Shown here in pieces: positions 1 to 5,250 of a DNA stretch of 9,890 nt. The notes under the pieces are model-generated. The model had not been told where the DNA came from. It saw only the letters and a list, made by a program, of their open reading frames with translations, and ran no database searches. The DNA comes from an uncultured Cellvibrio sp. (lineage in GTDB: Bacteria; Pseudomonadota; Gammaproteobacteria; Pseudomonadales; Cellvibrionaceae): positions 1 through 9,890 of the forward strand of contig CAMLRJ010000085.1 in the NCBI GenBank assembly GCA_946482345.1. Direction: 5' to 3'. Each line of letters begins with the position of its first letter. Positions within the stretch are counted from its first letter, which is position 1. A program made the translations under genes and the position numbers.

Positions 1-2773
1 ATGAAACCGGAATGCGTGACCATTCGCCTTTTTCGTATTTTACTGAACGACCATCGTCTTCATAAATATCAAAGCTGCCGTTAGCACCCATGTAAATATT
101 TAAAGTTAATGGCGCATTCAAACCTTCATCGACGTGTTGAATTAACGGACCGGTTGGAACGATTGAACCGGCTTTTACAAATAAAGGCATTTGTGAAAGA
201 GGCGCGTCAGCTTTGATGGTTTGACCACCTGTTAATTTTTCGCCGGTGTAGAAGTTGTACCAATCTGCACCTGCTGGTAAATACACATCGCGTGAACGCG
301 CTTTGTCTTCATACACCGGGTTGACTAAAAACGCGGGGCCGAACATATATTGTGTGTTGATGTCCCAGGCTTTGCGATCATTCGGGAAATCCATTACCAA
401 ACCGCGCATGATGGTGCCGTCTTTATGGAAAGTATCACCCGCTAAAGTGTAGATGTAAGGCATCAATCGATAACGTAATTTGATGTAAGACTCAAGTGTG
501 TTGTAAACCTCAGTGCCTTCATCAGCCAAACTGAAAATTTCACGATAAGGATATTGGCCGTGTGAACGGAACAGTGGAACGAATGCGCCGAATTGGAACC
601 AGCGAACATTTAATTCTTGCCAATCTGCAACCAATTCAGGTTTCAAATCGCGAATATTGAGTGCTTCGCCACCTTTTTTATTACCCCAACGATATTTATC
701 TTCCGGTGTGAAACCACCAATATCAAAACTCCAGTTGGGGACACCGGCCATGCTCGTACCAACACCCGCACCAACTTGTTCTTTTAAGTTTTCCCAACGC
801 GATGAGGTGTCACCGCTCCATAAAGCAGAGCCTGTGCGTTGCAAACCACCGAACGCAGAACGTGTCAAAATAAATGAACGTTTTTCCGGATCAGTTTTTC
901 GCTCACCGTCATACACGGCTTGTGCATTGGGAATTGCATATGAATTGAAATATTCAGCACCGGAACCTATACCACCTTCACGACTCATAATTTCTTTACG
1001 TTTGGTGAACGTTAAATTGGAATGAATATCCGGCTCGGCCGCATCCAACCACCATGCATCGAAACCCTTGGTATTTAAATTTTCATTTATTTGTTTCCAG
1101 AAAATTTCCTGTGATTCTTTTGGATAGGGATCATAGAAAGCATTCAAATAGCCTGGACCAATCCAATCAAGGTTACCCTCTTCGATATTTTTGTTGAACA
1201 TATAGCCCTTATCGTTCAACTCTTTATAGTTTTTAGTGGTGGGATAAAATTTTGGCCAAACGGAAATCATTATATTGCCGTTCATTGCATGAATTTTATC
1301 GGTCATGGCTTTTGCATCAGGGAAAAACTTCTTGTCAAATTCGTGACTGCCCCAGGCATTTTCTTCCCAATAAGACCAATCCAATACAATGTTATCAATC
1401 GGAATTTTTTTCTCTCGATAATATTTAAAGGTATTAATAATTTCATCTTGCGTTTTGTAACGCTCACGACTTTGCCAAAAACCATAAGCCCACTTTGGCA
1501 GCATTACCGCATCACCAGTCAAATGACGGTAACCGGAAATCACATCGTCTTTGTTATCACCTGCCACAAAATAGTAATCAATCGCTTTACCGGTTTCAGA
1601 TGCAAGAGACAATTCACCTAATTCTTCGGCAGGCATTGGATCAAGATGCGTTAAACGCAAGAAACCACCACCCACAGTCCAATCTACTTTAATGGCTTTT
1701 TTCTCCCCGGGTTTCATTTCCATATTGTATGTGTGCCACCATGGGTTCCAGTTCATGCGCCAGCGATCCAACACCATTTGGCCATCAACAAATAATTTTG
1801 CATAACCCGAGCTATACATTTTGAAACGGTGAATACCGGCCTCATCAGTTTCAATACTGCCTTCCCATTCAACACGCAAATTTTTAGCGTCTTTGGTTTC
1901 ATCAGGCAACGGAATTTCACGCACAGTGTTGTCGCTGTAGAATTGATAATTCAAATCAGCTTCCACACGAGTCAACAATAATTTGTCGCCATCAAAGTAA
2001 CGCGCCGTTAAACCACCCTCTTTACCTTCTGCGTCGAATAATTTTAAAGACGCATTTAAAGGTTGAGTTGCACGCGGATCACCAAAATAAGAGACCGAAT
2101 TGTTATCCCACAACAAGCCATAGTTTTTGCTGGAAACAACAAACGGAATTGTTTTAACCAGATTATGTGTTGTCAATTCAACATTTTCGCCAGCATAGTT
2201 AACCTGACCATTTTGTTGTTGACCCAAACCAAAATAACCTTCATCACTATCGCGATTAAACTCCTGACGTAAAGCAAATGAATCTGCATCAGGTTTGATC
2301 GGATCCGCTGTAACTGCCGAAACGGTTCCGCGATTTTCTTCTTTCAATAAAAGATTACCTTTGGCATCGGCGAAACTCACTGTGCCATCAATCAATGATA
2401 AATTTGCAGTAACCTGTGCTGTTTTCAACGCCAGATTATTGCCTGATTGCTCAAGAGTAAATTCAACATTGGTCGCTGGTTTGGCAATTACCTGTATGGA
2501 TTCAGGCATCACACCAAAATCCACTCCGGGTAATGCGGTAACACGAATAATTTTTTCGCTCATCACTTGCAAGCGAACTTTTTTAATCGCACCTTCAGCG
2601 AGTGTCACTACAACACCATCCGCTGTTTTTTCAAATTGTGCGAGTGATTTAACTTGCTCGGTTGCCGTTTGTGAATTTGCGGATTCTTCAGACGATTTCG
2701 AGCAGCCTTGTAACAAAGCCACCGACGCCATTCCGATTACGCAATGCTTGAGAATCTGTTTTGCAGATAGCAT
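1..2773 (-). CDS. xyl31A: GH31 alpha-xylosidase with PA14 insert, lipoprotein; C-terminus cut off by window edge
   Basis: Exo-acting alpha-xylosidase that removes alpha-1,6-xylose from the non-reducing end of xyloglucan oligosaccharides, by family and context. 924 codons are visible without a stop, and the frame was checked at several motifs. The ATG at 2773 has GAGGA eight bases upstream. Residues 1-24 form a lipoprotein signal (KQ...H, hydrophobic core, lipobox LQGC with Cys24; Gln at -2 is not the usual residue). Serine after the cysteine suggests the outer membrane, facing the periplasm or the surface. An N-terminal beta-sandwich carries GYFGLGQQQ at 179. A PA14 domain occupies about 253-375 (GLTARYF at 254). 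The (beta/alpha)8 barrel begins near WAYGFWQSRERY (428). The GH31 nucleophile is Asp577 in WWLDAAEP, and the acid/base is Asp655 in WSGDTSSRW. RSHGQYPYREIF follows near 735, then the C-terminal sandwich. Only the last few tens of residues should be missing. It lies downstream of bgl35A, separated by a palindromic element. The symbol follows the Cellvibrio japonicus enzyme and was recalled, not searched. Confidence 0.93.
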   Translation of the reverse strand, partial: MLSAKQILKHCVIGMASVALLQGCSKSSEESANSQTATEQVKSLAQFEKTADGVVVTLAEGAIKKVRLQVMSEKIIRVTALPGVDFGVMPESIQVIAKPATNVEFTLEQSGNNLALKTAQVTANLSLIDGTVSFADAKGNLLLKEENRGTVSAVTADPIKPDADSFALRQEFNRDSDEGYFGLGQQQNGQVNYAGENVELTTHNLVKTIPFVVSSKNYGLLWDNNSVSYFGDPRATQPLNASLKLFDAEGKEGGLTARYFDGDKLLLTRVEADLNYQFYSDNTVREIPLPDETKDAKNLRVEWEGSIETDEAGIHRFKMYSSGYAKLFVDGQMVLDRWRMNWNPWWHTYNMEMKPGEKKAIKVDWTVGGGFLRLTHLDPMPAEELGELSLASETGKAIDYYFVAGDNKDDVISGYRHLTGDAVMLPKWAYGFWQSRERYKTQDEIINTFKYYREKKIPIDNIVLDWSYWEENAWGSHEFDKKFFPDAKAMTDKIHAMNGNIMISVWPKFYPTTKNYKELNDKGYMFNKNIEEGNLDWIGPGYLNAFYDPYPKESQEIFWKQINENLNTKGFDAWWLDAAEPDIHSNLTFTKRKEIMSREGGIGSGAEYFNSYAIPNAQAVYDGERKTDPEKRSFILTRSAFGGLQRTGSALWSGDTSSRWENLKEQVGAGVGTSMAGVPNWSFDIGGFTPEDKYRWGNKKGGEALNIRDLKPELVADWQELNVRWFQFGAFVPLFRSHGQYPYREIFSLADEGTEVYNTLESYIKLRYRLMPYIYTLAGDTFHKDGTIMRGLVMDFPNDRKAWDINTQYMFGPAFLVNPVYEDKARSRDVYLPAGADWYNFYTGEKLTGGQTIKADAPLSQMPLFVKAGSIVPTGPLIQHVDEGLNAPLTLNIYMGANGSFDIYEDDGRSVKYEKGEWSRIPVS

Positions 2774-2797
2774 CTTTGTTTTCCTCGTTGGTTTTAT

Positions 2798-2808
2798 AAA
2801 AAATCATT
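2798..2808. repeat. Left copy of putative 11-bp target-site duplication
   Basis: AAAAAATCATT sits directly against the left end of the palindromic element. It matches AAAAAATTATT at 2986-2996, against the right end, at 10 of 11 positions. This is the pattern left when a mobile element inserts and duplicates its target. Both copies are A/T-rich and contain an A6 run, so chance similarity is possible. Confidence 0.4.
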
Positions 2809-2985
2809 CCCTCACCCTAGCCCTCTCCCGGAGGGAGAGGGGAATTTGTTCCCCACTTTGAAAAAGGGGGGTTAGGGGGGATTTAAAATTTCTACAGTAT
2901 TGAACATCTTAAATCCCTCCCCCGCCTCCCTTTTTCAAAGTGAGGGGCCAATTCCTTTTCAAGGAATTGATATAAGAGTGAGGGC
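2809..2985. mobile_element. MITE/REP-like palindromic element between bgl35A and xyl31A
   Basis: A 177-base non-coding element with nested symmetry. The ends are inverted repeats: CCCTCACCCT at 2809-2818 matches the reverse complement of AGAGTGAGGG at 2975-2984 at 9 of 10 positions. The left half has a hairpin, CCCTCTCCC/GGGAGAGGG with a 3-base loop (2821-2841). The right half has another, AATTCCTT/AAGGAATT with a 3-base loop (2950-2968). Between them are two imperfect inverted arms of about 35 bases (2851-2884 and 2911-2947), sharing a perfect 14-bp core ACTTTGAAAAAGGG, around an AT-rich centre. The C-rich and G-rich runs resemble intergenic repeats that I recall from many proteobacterial genomes. 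There is no transposase gene, so it would be non-autonomous. It fills nearly the whole gap, starting about 7 bases after the bgl35A stop. The boundaries are read by eye. Confidence 0.7.
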
Positions 2986-2996
2986 AAAAAATTATT
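2986..2996. repeat. Right copy of putative 11-bp target-site duplication, overlapping the bgl35A stop
   Basis: AAAAAATTATT lies one base beyond the right end of the palindromic element. On the minus strand its TTA (2992-2994) is the TAA stop codon of bgl35A. If it is a true duplication, insertion took place exactly at the end of bgl35A without changing its product. The same A/T-richness caveat applies as for the left copy. Confidence 0.4.
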
Positions 2997-4692
2997 CAGT
3001 TACATAACTCGCCATTTTCACTTTCAACACATGCGCGCGCGCAGTGAAATTCAATCCCCAATCCGTTTGATCGCCATTCCACACGCGCTCCATCACCCAT
3101 TTTCCTTTTTCAAAATGGCCTTCTTCTATGCGTTCAATCATGTGCTTTTTATCTTTTAATTCACTGGATGGTTTAAATTCCACCCGCGCTTTATGTGCTG
3201 TCACCAAATATTCATTATCACTTAGTTGCGCAATCAAGGCGCCACCGGATGATGGCGTATTACCTACCGGTGGGTCAATCCAAAACATATAACGACCGTA
3301 TGTAACTTCAGCATCCCACAAACCCAAATCCAATGTTTGTGTCAGTGCAGCCGCTTTGTCTTTTGCGTATTGATCTTTTTCTGCCGGTGTTGCTTCCGCA
3401 TTCCAGATTTTTTGTGTGTCACCAGTAGTATCCAGAGGTTCGGCAACACCCCATACATTATTTTCGAAAGCAAGCTTGGCCCATTCGCGCATCATAGGGG
3501 CTATGACACGATAATGCTGGGCAAATTCTTCGATAGTTTGATCGTTGTAGGTTTTTGCGCCAAGCGGATAATTGGTGTAGTCAGTATCATCCATTCCAAA
3601 AGGTGAAAATCCAATACCACCCTTACCTAATGTTGGATAAAAATAACGTGCAAAGGGCTGATCATTGCCAATTTCAGCAACAAACAACGCATTGTCAGGA
3701 CGTGCATAAATATCAAGAACTTTGGAAACCGTTTTGTGGTCACGGAAATAAATATCCGGCGCAATTAAATCTATCGCAGGCGCAGCAGCCTTCCAAATAT
3801 GAAGCACATTATCGGTAGCACCTCCACTTGAATATTGACCTGGTTTACCCGGATTAAAAGGGTTTCGCAAAGCCACATTCACATACATTGGCAAATTTTT
3901 AACGGCCTTACCCGCTTCAGTAATTTCATTACAGTATTTTGCTATGTGATAAGCATGAAAAAATTCGTCGGCATCTGTACCAAACACTGTCGGCCAGTTG
4001 CCTGGTTTCAAATTTAATTTTTGGATCAATTCATCCGGAACCGGTGCATTAAATACCGATTGTGCCAACGCAGAATAATCGCGCGCAGAACCGTATGTCC
4101 CCACTTCATTTTGCACTTGCACCATAATGACTGTGTGTTGTTTATCTTTTTTATTTAGATAATTCATTAACTCCACAAAGGCTTTTTTATCGGCTTGCAA
4201 AGTGTTTTTTCCAAGAGGCGACAAAGAATTCAAAGTGTCACCATCTTGTTTTACTACACGCGGAAAACGTTTGTTATCCAATTTTACCCATGCAGGTGCA
4301 TAATGCGGCGCATTGTTTTTCCAGGTTGCAAACCATAACAACACCACTTTAACTTTGTGTTCACGCGCTTCTTTCAACAATACATCAAGATAAGAAAAAT
4401 CAAATGTCCCTTCAACAGGTTCAATTTGTTCCCATGCAACCGGAATACTTAACGTATTGGCATGCATTTTTTTAACCGATGGCCACACATCTTTTAAAGC
4501 AGCCGGGTAATTACTGGAATTATTGGTCTGTGCGCCCAACATCAAAAAAGGCGCACCATCAACCATCAATGCATGACGATTATTTTTGTGAACCAATTCA
4601 GGCAAACTTTCTGCGAAAGTGAAACAAGAACACAGAACCAACAAACTCATACTGCTCAATCGGGTAATCGTTTTGGATATTGCATTATTCAT
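2992..4692 (-). CDS. bgl35A: GH35 beta-galactosidase of the xyloglucan (Bgl35A) type
   Basis: 566-residue exo-beta-galactosidase, expected to remove the beta-1,2-linked galactose from xyloglucan side chains before GH31 can act on the exposed xylose. I chose the ATG at 4692, which has GAGG nine bases upstream. The codon before it is a TTG in frame (4695) and is a less likely start. The N-terminus (SKTITRL, then a hydrophobic stretch ending CSCFTFA) is a signal peptide, probably cut after TFA at about residue 28. An alternative is an atypical lipobox LCSC. The GH35 TIM barrel follows: the acid/base is Glu196 in VQNEVGTYG (codon 4107-4105) and the nucleophile is Glu340 in LFVAEIGND (codon 3675-3673). 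The last ~180 residues form the beta-rich C-terminal domain typical of this subgroup (DUF5597-like, from memory). Length agrees with the Cellvibrio enzyme, and it is much shorter than eukaryotic or streptococcal GH35 proteins. It is followed by the palindromic element and xyl31A. Confidence 0.93.
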   Translation of the reverse strand: MNNAISKTITRLSSMSLLVLCSCFTFAESLPELVHKNNRHALMVDGAPFLMLGAQTNNSSNYPAALKDVWPSVKKMHANTLSIPVAWEQIEPVEGTFDFSYLDVLLKEAREHKVKVVLLWFATWKNNAPHYAPAWVKLDNKRFPRVVKQDGDTLNSLSPLGKNTLQADKKAFVELMNYLNKKDKQHTVIMVQVQNEVGTYGSARDYSALAQSVFNAPVPDELIQKLNLKPGNWPTVFGTDADEFFHAYHIAKYCNEITEAGKAVKNLPMYVNVALRNPFNPGKPGQYSSGGATDNVLHIWKAAAPAIDLIAPDIYFRDHKTVSKVLDIYARPDNALFVAEIGNDQPFARYFYPTLGKGGIGFSPFGMDDTDYTNYPLGAKTYNDQTIEEFAQHYRVIAPMMREWAKLAFENNVWGVAEPLDTTGDTQKIWNAEATPAEKDQYAKDKAAALTQTLDLGLWDAEVTYGRYMFWIDPPVGNTPSSGGALIAQLSDNEYLVTAHKARVEFKPSSELKDKKHMIERIEEGHFEKGKWVMERVWNGDQTDWGLNFTARAHVLKVKMASYVTE

Positions 4693-4916
4693 CAAACTTT
4701 GCCTCAGACATTATTTTCCGCAATTATCGTATTTATAACGTGAATAGTTATTTTGTTTTACTTACTTTTACACGAAAAGGGATATTTATTGGAGGATGGA
4801 TCAATGCAAAAATTGGCTCACCGTTTATAGAGATAGCACTATTTGTTGTTTTTAATGGATATCTCTTCTTTACTACATGCCACTACAAGTTAAAGCAACA
4901 AGATTTTCATAAACGT
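4693..4916. other. AT-rich gap between the small membrane protein gene and bgl35A
   Basis: This stretch of about 220 bases separates the stop of the two-helix protein from the bgl35A start. It is AT-rich and long enough to hold a promoter for bgl35A, but I could not find a convincing -35/-10 pair at proper spacing on the minus strand. The only small symmetry seen is CTTTT-5 bases-AAAAG. At its bgl35A end lies the GAGG Shine-Dalgarno. An 83-codon plus-strand reading frame crosses it (4680-4931), but it has no good ribosome binding site and its ends overlap the genes on either side. Confidence 0.5.
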
Positions 4917-5153
4917 CTACTCTGTATTTGAACGTATATGCGAAAAAATCTTCACACCTAGAGCAAAAGACAATGCAATACCGATAAATGCAAAAGCCAC
5001 ATACCAAATCCATGTGTGCGCAGGAAAGAAATAGGTTATGACAAATGCGACGATTATCCATATCAATGACCGAATCAAGGTTTTGATCAGAAATTTAACT
5101 AAAAACCGGTTAACAGCTTGCAGCTCAACTGTCATCCGATCATGCTTTGTCAT
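4917..5153 (-). CDS. Small two-helix inner-membrane protein, function unknown
   Basis: 78 residues, not recognised with certainty. An AAGGAG Shine-Dalgarno lies seven bases before the ATG, the strongest ribosome binding site in the window, so I regard it as a real gene. The protein has a polar, basic N-terminal segment (residues 1-26, MTKHDRMTVELQ then Lys/Arg-rich) and two hydrophobic helices at about 27-43 and 47-67, joined by a short turn with Pro-Ala-His. A short polar tail ends in Glu. The positive-inside rule places both ends in the cytoplasm. The layout resembles short two-TM domain proteins, but I see no catalytic motif or lipobox. It lies after the receptor terminator and before bgl35A on the same strand, and a small ORF also occupies this place in the C. 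japonicus locus as I recall it. A role in xyloglucan use is possible but unsupported by its sequence. Confidence 0.78.
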   Translation of the reverse strand: MTKHDRMTVELQAVNRFLVKFLIKTLIRSLIWIIVAFVITYFFPAHTWIWYVAFAFIGIALSFALGVKIFSHIRSNTE

Positions 5154-5166
5154 ACTTTTACTCCTT
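5154..5166 (-). promoter_or_regulatory. Strong Shine-Dalgarno of the 78-residue membrane protein
   Basis: On the minus strand TAAGGAG is followed by TAAAAGT and ATG, giving AAGGAG at 5166-5161 and a seven-base spacer. This near-ideal site fixes the start at 5153 and is the main reason for accepting this short gene. A competing 62-codon frame in the same place (5061-4873) has no such site. Confidence 0.8.
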
Positions 5167-5193
5167 ACGGATATTCAAGAAAGATTTATTTAA

Positions 5194-5232
5194 GAAAAAC
5201 AAAAAACCCCACAATTGCATGTGAGGTTTTTT
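5194..5232 (-). terminator. Rho-independent terminator after the TonB-dependent receptor gene
   Basis: On the minus strand the RNA would fold AAAAAACC-C/T-CACA against its complement around a six-base loop. The 8-bp outer stem is 5225-5232 with 5201-5208, there is one mismatch, and the 4-bp inner stem is 5220-5223 with 5210-5213. The stem ends in a T6 run, then G and T5, a typical U tract. It starts 18 bases past the receptor stop (5251). It should end or reduce transcription coming from afc95A and the receptor, making the small gene and bgl35A-xyl31A at least partly a separate unit. The A/T-rich outer stem could in principle also act on plus-strand RNA, but no plus-strand gene reads into it. 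Confidence 0.8.
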
Positions 5233-5250
5233 GTAACGCAGTTCTACCTA

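Noticed and set aside
657..1025. 122-codon plus-strand frame inside the alpha-xylosidase region
   Set aside because: It is a shadow of the GH31 catalytic domain; the acid/base motif is encoded on the opposite strand at 811-809.
2295..2861. 188-codon plus-strand reading frame
   Set aside because: It lies antisense to the 5' end of the alpha-xylosidase gene and runs into the palindromic repeat, with no recognisable protein features. The minus-strand frame carries the GH31 signal peptide and domains.
2950..2968. AATTCCTT/AAGGAATT hairpin as a stand-alone terminator of bgl35A
   Set aside because: No T run follows it on the minus strand. It is better explained as one of the two small hairpins of the larger palindromic element.
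4693..4695. TTG as the start of bgl35A
   Set aside because: An ATG follows immediately at 4692 with acceptable Shine-Dalgarno spacing, and the extra residue adds nothing.
4680..4931. 83-codon plus-strand frame across the gap before bgl35A
   Set aside because: It has no good ribosome binding site, overlaps the ends of two well-supported minus-strand genes, and its hydrophobic look follows from AT-rich DNA.
4873..5061. 62-codon minus-strand frame overlapping the two-helix protein gene
   Set aside because: It is in another frame from the 78-residue protein, which has the AAGGAG site and clean membrane helices. This one has scattered cysteines and no such signal.
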